NCBI GenBank assembly: GCA_035710745.1
Contig: DASTCX010000006.1
Coordinates: forward strand, 92,391-156,390
DNA: 64,000 nucleotides
Source of the DNA: Candidatus Eremiobacteraceae bacterium
Lineage (GTDB): Bacteria; Vulcanimicrobiota; Vulcanimicrobiia; Eremiobacterales; Eremiobacteraceae
Reading direction: 5' to 3'
The notes below the pieces were generated by a model that was not told the DNA's origin, did not search any database, and worked only from the letters and a program-made list of their open reading frames with translations. Shown in pieces: positions 39,045-47,483 of this stretch (its first letter is position 1; every line of letters starts with the position of its first letter). The position numbers and the translations under genes are program-made.

Positions 39045-39683
39045 ATGGCGAAGGCTAAGAGCGGTAGGGCCGGACCGGCGAAGGCCAAACGAGGACCGAT
39101 CGATCTCGCGACGGCGGTCCGCGAGTCGCGCGCAGCGAGCATCAATCGATCTGCGAAGCCGGACGTGCTCGCAAGCCTCGGCATGGCGATCGCGTACGTG
39201 CGAGTCCCGACGAAGATCGGCGACGCGTTCGTCGCGTACGGTCGCGACGGAGTCGACGCGGTGCGGCTCGTCGAAAGCGATGCGGAGTTCGTCAAATGGC
39301 ACGCGAAGCGATTCAAGACGGCGCCGATCCGCGATCCGAAGCCGCCCGCAGACGTCGTCGACAAGCTGAAGCGCGGACTCGCCGGCGACAAGAGCGCGCG
39401 CGTCGCCATCGACTTGGGCAGCCTCACCGATTTCCAACGACTCGTACTGGATAAGACGCGCGAAATCGCTCGCGGCGAAGTGCGGACGTACGCATGGCTG
39501 GCGACCGAGGTGAAGCGGCCGCGATCGGCGCTCGCGGTGCGCACGACGCTCGCGAACAATCCGGTGCCCCTGCTCGTGCCGTGCCATCGCGTCGTCGCCG
39601 GCGACGACGCGATCGGTGAATACGTCTTCGGCCTATCGGTCAAGAAAAAACTGCTGGCCCTCGAAGGCATCAAGATCGACTAA
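39045..39683 (+). CDS. Methylated-DNA-[protein]-cysteine S-methyltransferase-like protein
   Basis: A 212-residue protein whose last ~90 residues form the alkyltransferase domain: DFQRLVLDKTREIARGEVRT, YAWLATEVKRPRSALAVRT, and the acceptor Cys180 in LLVPCHRVVAGDDAIGEY. Such proteins remove O6-alkyl groups from guanine by irreversible transfer to this Cys. The recognition helix (SALAVRTTLANNP) deviates somewhat from the usual RAVGxAxxxNP. The N-terminus MAKAKSGRAGPAKAKRG is very basic, like histone tails or DNA-condensing proteins. It begins 6 bp after the preceding gene's stop. Confidence 0.88.
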   Translation: MAKAKSGRAGPAKAKRGPIDLATAVRESRAASINRSAKPDVLASLGMAIAYVRVPTKIGDAFVAYGRDGVDAVRLVESDAEFVKWHAKRFKTAPIRDPKPPADVVDKLKRGLAGDKSARVAIDLGSLTDFQRLVLDKTREIARGEVRTYAWLATEVKRPRSALAVRTTLANNPVPLLVPCHRVVAGDDAIGEYVFGLSVKKKLLALEGIKID

Positions 39684-39728
39684 TCGCTCGACGGAGGATT
39701 GGGAGCGGTCGAGTGGGATCTGAGTGGA

Positions 39729-39803
39729 GCGGTCGACCTTTAAGGTCGACCGCCGACGACCTTGCATTGGAACGGCCGCGACGGTCGAGCTAAAGCTCGA
39801 CCG
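39729..39803. repeat. Family-A palindrome doublet, 53-bp spacing
   Basis: Units at 39729-39753 (arms GCGGTCGACC and GGTCGACCGC around TTTAA) and 39782-39803 (core GGTCGAGCTAAAGCTCGACC). A damaged half (GAGCGGTCGAGTGGG) lies at 39703-39717. The spacer has CTTGCA and CCGCG as in other doublets. It lies between convergent genes. Confidence 0.9.
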
Positions 39804-39811
39804 CTACAGGA

Positions 39812-41056
39812 TCATGAGGCGATTGCCTCCAGCTCCAGCCGATTCGTCCGGGGTCCGAACGCCGACACGATCAGTGCGACGACGACCATCGCGGCGGCGA
39901 TCATGACGAACACTCCTTGCGTGCCAAATCCTCGCGTGACCGCCGCGACCGCATAACCGACGCCGATCGCGCTCAACCTGCCAAAACTATAGACGAAGCC
40001 GACACCTTGAGAGCGGATCCGAGTCGGATAGAGCTCCGCCTGGTACGCATGGAAGGCGCTTGAGAACCAGTTGATCGATAGCGCGATAGCGATGCCCCAC
40101 AAGATGATGGCGACGGGCGAACGCGCCGCGCCAAACGCAAGCCCCGCGATCGCGATGACGACGGCCAGCGCCGCTATTTGCCACTTGCGCTCCATCCGAT
40201 CGGCGAAGAACATCGCGACGATCGGTCCGAAAGGATTCGCGAGCGCAATGATCGCCGTGTATTCGAGCGAGTGGACGAATTCGATGTGCTCTTGATAGAG
40301 CAGCGTCGTCACCCACGACGTGAAGCCGTAGTAGCCGAACGTCTGAAGGACGTTGAACACGACGAGCATGATGGTTCGAGCACGGAGTGCGGGAGCGAAT
40401 ATGTCGGCGAGCGTCGAGGTCGAGCGGGATGAAGCGGACGTTCGAGATTCGATCCATCTAGACGATTCGGGGAGGCCGCGGCGCAGCTGCCACGCGATGA
40501 GCGCGCCCGCCGCACCGATCGCGGCGACGATGCGCCATCCAGGAACCAACGCAGCGCCGAGGCGCAGATCGAGCGGCACCAACCACGCTGCGAGGAACGC
40601 GACGACCGGCACGGCGGTGAACGTCACCGCTTGACTGAGCGCGATCAGCCGTCCGCGATCGGCAGCAGGCGCGATCTCGGAGACGTACGCGTCGATCGTT
40701 ATGATCTGGACGCCGATGCCGACGCCGGCGAGCAGACGCCAGATGTCGATGGCGAGCGCGCTGCCCGCCAGCGACATGAAGAGCGTCGTCAGGGAGTAGA
40801 AGATGAGTGACCACGCGAACGTCGCTCGCCTTCCGAATCTGTCGGACACCCAACCGAAGAGCATCGTGCCCGCGAACATCCCGGCGAAACCGGCGCCGAC
40901 GAAGGTAGCGAAACCGGCCGGCCCCTGTCCGAGCGGCGTGAACAGCTTCTCGCGATACAGACCGAGCGCGATGTACGACGTCATGAAGAGATCGTACGCT
41001 TCGAACCACCCGCCCGTAGAGATCCGGGCGACGAGACGGACGGCACGGCTTTGCAT
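39812..41056 (-). CDS. Major facilitator superfamily transporter
   Basis: A 414-residue integral membrane protein with about twelve hydrophobic segments. The loop 2-3 motif FGWVSDRFGRRATFAWSLIF and the loop 8-9 counterpart FADRMERKWQIA mark the MFS, and SYIALGLYREKLFTPLG with the start GGWFEAYDLFMTSYIAL resembles the sugar-porter/aromatic-acid symporter branch. The central cytosolic loop is short (ESRTSASSRSTST). Substrate cannot be read from sequence; small organic acids or sugars taken up with protons are the likely class. It is divergent from rtcB with only 39 bp between starts, which holds a CCGCCG-TCAA-CGGCGG dyad. Confidence 0.88.
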   Translation of the reverse strand: MQSRAVRLVARISTGGWFEAYDLFMTSYIALGLYREKLFTPLGQGPAGFATFVGAGFAGMFAGTMLFGWVSDRFGRRATFAWSLIFYSLTTLFMSLAGSALAIDIWRLLAGVGIGVQIITIDAYVSEIAPAADRGRLIALSQAVTFTAVPVVAFLAAWLVPLDLRLGAALVPGWRIVAAIGAAGALIAWQLRRGLPESSRWIESRTSASSRSTSTLADIFAPALRARTIMLVVFNVLQTFGYYGFTSWVTTLLYQEHIEFVHSLEYTAIIALANPFGPIVAMFFADRMERKWQIAALAVVIAIAGLAFGAARSPVAIILWGIAIALSINWFSSAFHAYQAELYPTRIRSQGVGFVYSFGRLSAIGVGYAVAAVTRGFGTQGVFVMIAAAMVVVALIVSAFGPRTNRLELEAIAS

Positions 41057-41095
41057 CGCCGGCCAAGTTCACGCCGCCGTCAACGGCGGTCCTTC

Positions 41096-42490
41096 ATGAA
41101 ACAGACGAAGGACTGGCGCGAGGCCGTCGTGCGCGACGACGCCGGCTATTTTGTGCTCCGCAACGACGACACGAACGGCGTCGAGGTGCGGCTATTTCTC
41201 ACCGATTCGCTGCTCGAATCCGCCGAGGACAACCTCTACGCGCAAATCCGCAATGCGGCGGCGTTTCCCGGCGTGCGTCTCGTCGTCATCACCCCGGACG
41301 TCCACTACGGTTATGGAGTGCCGGTCGGGTGCGTCATCCTCACCGACGCCGTCGACGGTGCGATAGCCATGGGCCCGGTCGGATTCGACATCGGCTGCGG
41401 CATGATGTCGGCTCGCTCCGAAGTACCATCGTCGTCGGCGACGGCCGATAAGAAGCTCGCATTCAATCGCGAGGTCATGCGGCGCGTCGCGATGGGCGCC
41501 GGCGGCAAGAGCCGACGCTTCGCCGGTCTCGATGAGCCGGAGTTCGAACGCCTCGTACGCGGCGGCGCGGAGTACTACATCGACAAGTTCGGCGCGACGA
41601 TCGATCGGGGACTCGCGGAGCGCGATCGCCTGCCCGTCGACGACGAGTGGAAGATCCCGTGGGGCGGTCGCGGCCGGCCCGAGCGCGGAATCGGTCAGAT
41701 CGGCACGCTCGGCGGCGGCAACCACTTCATCGAGCTGCAGCGAGAGACGCGCGACGACACGCTATTCCTCCAAGTCCACACCGGCAGCCGCGGATTCGGT
41801 CACGGCTTGGCGACGAACTATTTCGATCTCGCGCGCGCCGAGAAACCCGATAAGATCGCCCATCTCGATCTCGGCTACTTCACGCCGGACTCGCGCCATT
41901 ACCGCGAATACCTCAACGCGGTGAGTGCGGGCGGCAACTTCGCGATCGTCAACCGCCTCGCGATCTACGAAGATGTCGCGCGCGCGTTTTCCGACGTCTT
42001 CGACGCGGAGCTGCACCTCGTCTACGAGATCAGCCACAACCTCGTGCAGCTCGAGACGCATCCGGAGTTCGGCGACGTGTGGGTGCACCGTAAAGGTGCG
42101 ACGCGCGCGTTCGGCCCGAATCACCCGGCGCTGCGCGACACGCGCTGGCACGACCGCGGTCATCCGGTGCTCATCCCCGGAAGCAACATGGATTACAGTT
42201 TCATCTTGCGGCCGCTCGAGGGCGCGGTGAAAAGCGCGTACTCCGTCAACCACGGCGCGGGCCGGCGCATGTCGCGGACTCAAGCCGAGCGGACGCTCGA
42301 CCGGCGCGAAACGGATCGACGCTATCGCGATGCGGGCATTCTCGTCAACGCCGACGGCAAGGTTCCGATCGACGAATCGGCGCCGTGCTACAAGCCGTCG
42401 CGCGAGGTCATCGACGCGGTGCGCGAGGCCGGTCTCGCGGAGGTCGAGCACGAGTTGTGGCCGCTTGCCTCGCTGAAAGGGACCGACTGA
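41096..42490 (+). CDS. rtcB: RNA-splicing/repair ligase RtcB
   Basis: A 464-residue RtcB protein, which joins RNA 2',3'-cyclic phosphate or 3'-phosphate ends to 5'-hydroxyl ends with GTP and Mn2+. Metal ligands include the Cys in GPVGFDIGCGMMSAR, the His in GTLGGGNHFIELQ and the His of LQVHTGSRGFGHG. The His that forms the GMP adduct is in YSVNHGAGRRMSRTQAER. ATG 41096 (MKQTKDWREAVVRDD) gives the usual length. No RNA cyclase (rtcA) or archease gene is next to it. It may act in tRNA repair after stress or toxin damage. Confidence 0.95.
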   Translation: MKQTKDWREAVVRDDAGYFVLRNDDTNGVEVRLFLTDSLLESAEDNLYAQIRNAAAFPGVRLVVITPDVHYGYGVPVGCVILTDAVDGAIAMGPVGFDIGCGMMSARSEVPSSSATADKKLAFNREVMRRVAMGAGGKSRRFAGLDEPEFERLVRGGAEYYIDKFGATIDRGLAERDRLPVDDEWKIPWGGRGRPERGIGQIGTLGGGNHFIELQRETRDDTLFLQVHTGSRGFGHGLATNYFDLARAEKPDKIAHLDLGYFTPDSRHYREYLNAVSAGGNFAIVNRLAIYEDVARAFSDVFDAELHLVYEISHNLVQLETHPEFGDVWVHRKGATRAFGPNHPALRDTRWHDRGHPVLIPGSNMDYSFILRPLEGAVKSAYSVNHGAGRRMSRTQAERTLDRRETDRRYRDAGILVNADGKVPIDESAPCYKPSREVIDAVREAGLAEVEHELWPLASLKGTD

Positions 42491-42584
42491 GCGAAGGCCC
42501 ATCGGAGCGTGCGCACTGTCCCGTTGGACGCTGTGCCTCCGTCTCGCTCCCGCCGATATCTATACGGAGGACTCGTGGCGGACT

Positions 42585-42601
42585 GCCGAGCTACGCTCGG
42601 C
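42585..42601. repeat. Family-B palindrome (GCCGAGCTACGCTCGGC)
   Basis: A 7-bp arm dyad with a TAC centre, upstream of pilT. Related units are at 53313-53360 and 63808-63824, both flanked by CTACTAC or TAC. It lies inside a short in-frame extension of the pilT frame. Confidence 0.75.
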
Positions 42602-42631
42602 ATACCACATCAATCACATCTCGGAGGTCTG

Positions 42632-43732
42632 ATGTACCCGGTCACCCTCGGCGATCTGCTGATGAACGTCATCGAAAGCGAGGCGTCCGATCTGCACATC
42701 GTCGTCGGCTGTCCGCCGATCGTGCGACGGTTCGGCGAGCTGCAGACGCTCAACGACCGGACGATCGGCGCGGACGACGCGCGCGACCTCATCGCGTCGA
42801 TCATGTCGCCCGAACAGCTCCAGGCGCTCAACCGCGCGCGGCAGATCGATTTCGCCTGCTCGATCCTCGGCGTTGCACGCTTCCGCGTCCACGTCTCATT
42901 CGAGCGCGACAATCTCACGGCCGAGTTCCGCGCGATCCCATACATCCCGCCGCGCCTCGAGGAACTTATGCTGCCGCCGGTCGTCGGCGAGATCGCGCAG
43001 CTGAACCGCGGTCTCGTCTTGGTCACCGGCCCGACGGGCGCCGGAAAATCGACGACGCTCGCCGCGATCGTCGATCGCATCAACCGCACGCGCAACGTCC
43101 GCGTCGTCACGATCGAAGAACCGATCGAGTTTCTTCACGGCAGCCAGAAGGCGATCATCACGCAGCGCGAGATCGGCCGCGATACTTTGACATACAGCGA
43201 CGCGATCCGCGCGACGCTCCGTCAAGATCCCGACGTCATCCTGATCGGCGAGATGCGTGACCTCGATTCGATCTCACTCGCGCTTGCAGCCGCCGAGACC
43301 GGCCACCTCGTGCTCGCAACGCTCCACACGCTTTCGGCGCCGGATTCCGTCAACCGGATAGTCGACGTCTTCCCTCATGAGCAGCAGGACCAGGTCCGTA
43401 TCCAGCTCGCGAGCGTCTTGGAGGCGGTCCTATCGCAACTGCTCGTCATGCGTGCCGATGGCGCCGGCCGAGCATGCGTCGTCGAGGTACTCCTCGGCAC
43501 GTCGGGCGTCCGGACGCATATCCGCGACAACGAGGTCACAGAAATTCTCAGTTACATGCAGGGAGGTTTCGCGCAAGGGATGCAGACATTCGAGATGCAT
43601 TTCGCGCGATTGGTCCAGGAAGGCGTCGTCTCTGCCGAGACGGCTCTCGCGAAAGCGCTGCGTCCGGACGACATGCAGCGCATGCTCGGCATTTCGCCCC
43701 TCGAGGCGCGCCGGACAGCGACCGGCGGCTAG
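42632..43732 (+). CDS. pilT: PilT-like type IV pilus retraction ATPase
   Basis: A 366-residue secretion-type ATPase. The N-terminal part (LGDLLMNVIESEASDLHIVV) is the PilT N-domain. The Walker A box GPTGAGKSTTLAAIV, the Asp box VVTIEEPIEFLH, the Walker B DPDVILIGEMRDLDS and the His box GHLVLATLHT are complete. The C-terminal AIRNLIRE motif needed for pilus retraction is replaced by GVRTHIRDNEV. ATG 42632 has GGAGG 4 bases before it. A GTG at 42575 in frame, also preceded by GGAGG, would add 19 residues partly encoded by a palindromic repeat and is less likely. No other pilus genes are near. Confidence 0.9.
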   Translation: MYPVTLGDLLMNVIESEASDLHIVVGCPPIVRRFGELQTLNDRTIGADDARDLIASIMSPEQLQALNRARQIDFACSILGVARFRVHVSFERDNLTAEFRAIPYIPPRLEELMLPPVVGEIAQLNRGLVLVTGPTGAGKSTTLAAIVDRINRTRNVRVVTIEEPIEFLHGSQKAIITQREIGRDTLTYSDAIRATLRQDPDVILIGEMRDLDSISLALAAAETGHLVLATLHTLSAPDSVNRIVDVFPHEQQDQVRIQLASVLEAVLSQLLVMRADGAGRACVVEVLLGTSGVRTHIRDNEVTEILSYMQGGFAQGMQTFEMHFARLVQEGVVSAETALAKALRPDDMQRMLGISPLEARRTATGG

Positions 43733-43741
43733 CGCGCTGCG

Positions 43742-45157
43742 ATGATCGAGACCGGCGGCCCTCGCGGCGTCGGCGAAATCGGCAGCGGCTCGGGCGTCGG
43801 CCCGAAGGCGGGCGCCCCTAGCGCCCCCGGCTCTGACCTCTTCAAGGCACCGAATTCACTTCGTTGGCCGTCCGAAAACCGGGCCTTCTGGCTGACGATA
43901 TTGTTCGCGCCGATCACCATCGCCATCGTCGGCATCGTCCTCCCGGAAAAAATCGGCATCCAGCAGGTCGCGCTGCTCATCGTCGTCGGGATGGTATACG
44001 TGACGATCGCTCGCGGGCGGCTCTTGGGCACGAGTATCCGCGCGCACGAAGGTCAACTGCCGAAGCTCTATCTAGTGGTCGAGCGCTGCGCACGATTGCT
44101 CGGGTTGCCGATGCCGCACGTGTTCGTCCGCGAAGATCTCTACGTGTGCATCACGGGCATGGGCTTGGGCGACCCATACGCGCTCGCGCTGTCGAGCGTG
44201 TGGCTGCCGCATCTCGAAGAGGACGAGCTCACGTTCCTTGTCGGCGCCGAGCTCGGGCACATCGCCGCCGGACACACGCGGCTGACGTCGCTGTTCTCGG
44301 CGTCCGGCAAAGAGAATCCGGTGATCGCTTTGGTGTTCGGCGGTTGGCTGCGGCGCACCGAATACACGGCCGATCGAATCGGCCTGCTTTGCTGCGGCTC
44401 TTTGGATGCGGCGATCCGTGCTATCTTCAAGTGCTCGTTCCATCCGCTCGCGAGCCAGGTGAGCTACCTCGCGTTCTCTGATCAGCGCCGCGAGCTGGCA
44501 GTCGATCCGGGCCTGAAGATGGGCGAGTGGCTCGGTGAGACGCCCTATGCGGTCAACCGGCTTCGCGAACTCCATCAGTTCCACGAGTCGTCGCTCTACT
44601 CGCACTGGAAGCCGGAGTTCGATCGTCGACGCGAGGCTCTTGAGTCCGGCGTCGTTCCCGCGCTCGTGGCGCCGTGGGCGCCCCGCGATGCGAGCATGTT
44701 CCAGCGGGCGCTCGCGTTCTTCGTCGACTTCATGGTCGTGTCGAACATCGTCTCGGGCGTCACATTCCTACAGGACAATACGCCGACGAAGATCGCCGGG
44801 AAGGGCGCTCCGCCCGTCGATACGAGCGACCAGCTCGGGAACGCGATCGGAGCGTGGCTGCAAGCCCACAACGTCGCAGTGACGTTTTCGGCGGGCGGCG
44901 CGGTGTCGTTCGTTCTCGTCATGGCGTACAGCGCGCTGCTCGTCGCGTTCACCGGCCGCACGTTCGGCATGATGGCATTTGGCTTGCGCGTCGTGAAGAA
45001 CGACCTATCGCGCGTGAGCGGCGCTCGGGCGGTATGGCGTTACTTCCTCGCGTTCTGGTCAGTCTTGACGATGGTGCCGATGGTCTGGCCGTTCTTCACG
45101 AGGCGCTGGATACACGACATCTTCTCGCAAACGCGTCTCATCCGCGGCGGCTCCTAG
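43742..45157 (+). CDS. M48-peptidase-like/RDD membrane protein lacking the first zinc His
   Basis: A 471-residue membrane protein. After a Gly/Pro-rich start and two membrane helices (about residues 49-68 and 73-92) comes a domain laid out like peptidase M48: EDELTFLVGAELGHIAAGHT, then GGWLRRTEYTADRIGLLCC. The zinc motif HExxH reads AELGH at residues 169-173, the codon being GCC, so one zinc ligand is missing while Glu170, His173 and the downstream Glu of TEYTADR remain. From about residue 325 an RDD domain follows (FQRALAFFVDFMVVSNIV, GRTFGMMAFGLRVVKNDLS). This is best read as a catalytically dead or altered M48-like protein fused to RDD. It starts 9 bp after pilT and may be cotranscribed. 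Confidence 0.8.
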   Translation: MIETGGPRGVGEIGSGSGVGPKAGAPSAPGSDLFKAPNSLRWPSENRAFWLTILFAPITIAIVGIVLPEKIGIQQVALLIVVGMVYVTIARGRLLGTSIRAHEGQLPKLYLVVERCARLLGLPMPHVFVREDLYVCITGMGLGDPYALALSSVWLPHLEEDELTFLVGAELGHIAAGHTRLTSLFSASGKENPVIALVFGGWLRRTEYTADRIGLLCCGSLDAAIRAIFKCSFHPLASQVSYLAFSDQRRELAVDPGLKMGEWLGETPYAVNRLRELHQFHESSLYSHWKPEFDRRREALESGVVPALVAPWAPRDASMFQRALAFFVDFMVVSNIVSGVTFLQDNTPTKIAGKGAPPVDTSDQLGNAIGAWLQAHNVAVTFSAGGAVSFVLVMAYSALLVAFTGRTFGMMAFGLRVVKNDLSRVSGARAVWRYFLAFWSVLTMVPMVWPFFTRRWIHDIFSQTRLIRGGS

Positions 45158-45205
45158 CCGGCCGGACGATTTCGTACCGTCGCGATCTTGCAACTAGAGA
45201 TTGTA

Positions 45206-45276
45206 GCGGTCGACGTTTACGTCGACCGCCGCGGTCTTGCATGCACGGCCGCGCCGGTCGAGCTAAAGCTCGACCG
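45206..45276. repeat. Family-A palindrome doublet, 49-bp spacing
   Basis: Units at 45206-45229 (arms GCGGTCGACG and CGTCGACCGC) and 45255-45276 (core GGTCGAGCTAAAGCTCGACC). The spacer again holds CTTGCA. The left unit has the compensated arm change GAG to GAC with CTC to GTC, so base pairing is kept. Confidence 0.9.
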
Positions 45277-45335
45277 CTACAGCAGTATATCGCACATCGC
45301 GGGACCTTCTCGCCCGCCGCGCGAAGATCGGATCG

Positions 45336-46403
45336 ATGACTCCCGCGCACATCGTCTACGACAACGGCGTCCTTACGCTGCTTGATCAGACCAAGCTTCC
45401 GGCCACCGTCGAATTCGTCGAGCTTCGCGACGCGAGATCCGTCGCAAGCGCGATTTCCCGGATGATCGTGCGCGGTGCTCCGGCGATCGGCATCACCGGT
45501 GCGTATGGCGTCGCGCTCGCGGTGCGTGCGTCGGCCGGCCGACCCGATTTCTTGGCTTCGCTCGAAACGGCCGCAGAGACGTTGTCCGCATCGCGGCCGA
45601 CGGCGGTCAACCTCGCGTGGGCGGTCGGCAAGGTCCGCGACGAAGTCGCGTCGCTGGCAGCTTCAGGCGCCGGACCGCAAGCGCTTATCAACGCAGCCGA
45701 TCGTGGCGCGAAAGCGATCCACGACGACGATATCGACCGCTGCCGGCGCATCGGCGACTACGGCGCGTCGTTGTTGCCGGCAGGCAAAGACGTCATGACG
45801 CATTGCAATACCGGCAGTCTCGCGACGGGCGGCTACGGCACGGCGCTCGGGGTCATCCGCTCGGCGTGGCGCGACGGCCGCATCCGCAGCGTGCTCGCCA
45901 CCGAAACGCGCCCGCTCCTTCAAGGAGCGCGTCTCACCGCCTGGGAGTTACTGAGCGACGGCATACCTCACACGATCATCACCGACTCGATGGCGGGGCA
46001 CTTCATGAAGACCGGTGTCGTCGGTGCGGTCATGGTCGGCGCAGATCGGATCGCGCGCAACGGCGATACCGCGAACAAGATCGGCACGTACGGTCTCGCC
46101 GTACTCGCGCGCGCGCACGGCATCCCGTTCATCGTCGCGGCGCCGCTCTCGACGTTCGACCTAAAAGCTGCCTCCGGAGCCGACATTCCCATCGAACAGC
46201 GTGACCCCCAAGAAGTGACGTCGTTCGCGGGCGTTGCCGTCGCACCGGCCGGTTCGTCCGCCGCGAATCCGGCGTTCGACGTGACACCTGCGGAATACAT
46301 CACGACGATCGTGACCGAACGCGGCGCGCTTTCGGCGCCGTTCGTTGAATCGATTGACAGCGTGCTTTCCAAGGTCCGCGAGAGCGCGGGCACGCGGTCA
46401 TGA
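45336..46403 (+). CDS. mtnA: S-methyl-5-thioribose-1-phosphate isomerase
   Basis: A 355-residue enzyme of the methionine salvage pathway. The substrate-site segments SRMIVRGAPAIGITGAYGVA and MTHCNTGSLATGGYGTALGV (with the catalytic Cys) and the catalytic Asp in VGADRIARNGDTANKIGTYG are present, as is RPLLQGARLTAWEL. These distinguish MtnA from the related eIF2B subunits. Other mtn genes are not in the window. The gene overlaps holA by four bases (ATGA), an odd pairing that reflects compact genome layout rather than a shared pathway. Confidence 0.94.
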   Translation: MTPAHIVYDNGVLTLLDQTKLPATVEFVELRDARSVASAISRMIVRGAPAIGITGAYGVALAVRASAGRPDFLASLETAAETLSASRPTAVNLAWAVGKVRDEVASLAASGAGPQALINAADRGAKAIHDDDIDRCRRIGDYGASLLPAGKDVMTHCNTGSLATGGYGTALGVIRSAWRDGRIRSVLATETRPLLQGARLTAWELLSDGIPHTIITDSMAGHFMKTGVVGAVMVGADRIARNGDTANKIGTYGLAVLARAHGIPFIVAAPLSTFDLKAASGADIPIEQRDPQEVTSFAGVAVAPAGSSAANPAFDVTPAEYITTIVTERGALSAPFVESIDSVLSKVRESAGTRS

Positions 46404-47413
46404 GCCCGGCAACGCGCGCCAAGGCGGGCATACTCGATTTCCTTGCGGCGCCGCCAGGTTCGCCGCCGCCGCTCATCGTCTTATACGGCAAGGAGCATCT
46501 GCTCGCCGACCGCGCGATAACCGAGATCGTCAAGGCGGCGGTGCCCGACGAGACCTTGCGCGACCTCAACGTCGACTCGCTCGACGCTTCGTCGCTCGAA
46601 AACGCCGGATCGATCATCGGACGCGTCAGCGCGCTGCCGTTCCTCGCGCAGCGGCGTGTCGTCATCGTGCGCGGCTCGATCGATCTCAAGAAAGACGACC
46701 GCGACGCGATCGTCGTCGCGTGCGAGGATGTGCCCGAGCATGCGGTCCTTATCGTCGATCATTCGGGCCGGCCGGCGCGACCTCAAGGACGCAAGCCGAA
46801 AGACGAAGCCGCCGCCTTTGCCGCTGGCACCAAGGGCTCGCTATTGCTCGACTGCACGCTGAGCGCTCCCGAGGCGGCACGGTTCGTCGACGAATGTGCG
46901 GCCGAAGCCGGCGTCAAGGTCGACTCGGACGCGCGTGAGATGCTCGCGGCGACCGAAGACGCATCGGAGATCAAGAACGCGTTGGACCGTCTCGCGCTGA
47001 CGACAAAGCGGGTCAAGGTCGCTGACGTCCGCGACTATCAAGTGTCTCCACAAGAAGCGAAGCTTTGGGATCTTGCCGACGCCGTGCACGATAGACGCGT
47101 CGATCGTGCGCTCGCGCTCGCGCGCGAGTTCTTCGACAGTCCCGTCGGACCGCTGCAGTGGCTTGCGGGCGACGCGCAGGTCATCTGGGAGTTGAGCGCC
47201 GGGGCACGACCCGACGAGTATGCACGCGCGACCGGACAAAATGCATGGCGCATCGGCAAGCTGACCGGCGCAGCTCGACGGATCACGCCGGCAGCTGCAC
47301 GGCGCAACGTCGACATCACGATGAAAGCGCTCGAACGCTGCATCACCGGCAAGCGCGAGCCGGTGCAGACGCTCGAAGAAGTGATCGTGCGCCTGTGCGA
47401 GACCCCGAAATAG
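46400..47413 (+). CDS. holA: DNA polymerase III delta subunit
   Basis: A 337-residue clamp-loader subunit that opens the sliding clamp. The N-terminal domain has PLIVLYGKEHLLADRAITEI and SALPFLAQRRVVIVRG; the AAA+ core has HAVLIVDHSGR in place of a nucleotide site, as delta does not bind ATP well. C-terminal helices include VSPQEAKLWDLADAVHDRRV, PLQWLAGDAQVIWELSAG and RRNVDITMKALERCITGKRE. Length and order are usual for bacterial HolA. It is essential in most bacteria. Confidence 0.88.
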   Translation: MSPATRAKAGILDFLAAPPGSPPPLIVLYGKEHLLADRAITEIVKAAVPDETLRDLNVDSLDASSLENAGSIIGRVSALPFLAQRRVVIVRGSIDLKKDDRDAIVVACEDVPEHAVLIVDHSGRPARPQGRKPKDEAAAFAAGTKGSLLLDCTLSAPEAARFVDECAAEAGVKVDSDAREMLAATEDASEIKNALDRLALTTKRVKVADVRDYQVSPQEAKLWDLADAVHDRRVDRALALAREFFDSPVGPLQWLAGDAQVIWELSAGARPDEYARATGQNAWRIGKLTGAARRITPAAARRNVDITMKALERCITGKREPVQTLEEVIVRLCETPK

Positions 47414-47483
47414 CGCGCTGAGCATGCTGTCGCAGGCGTGACGGTCTGCAGGTCGGCGGGTCCCCACCCTCGGACCTCATGGT

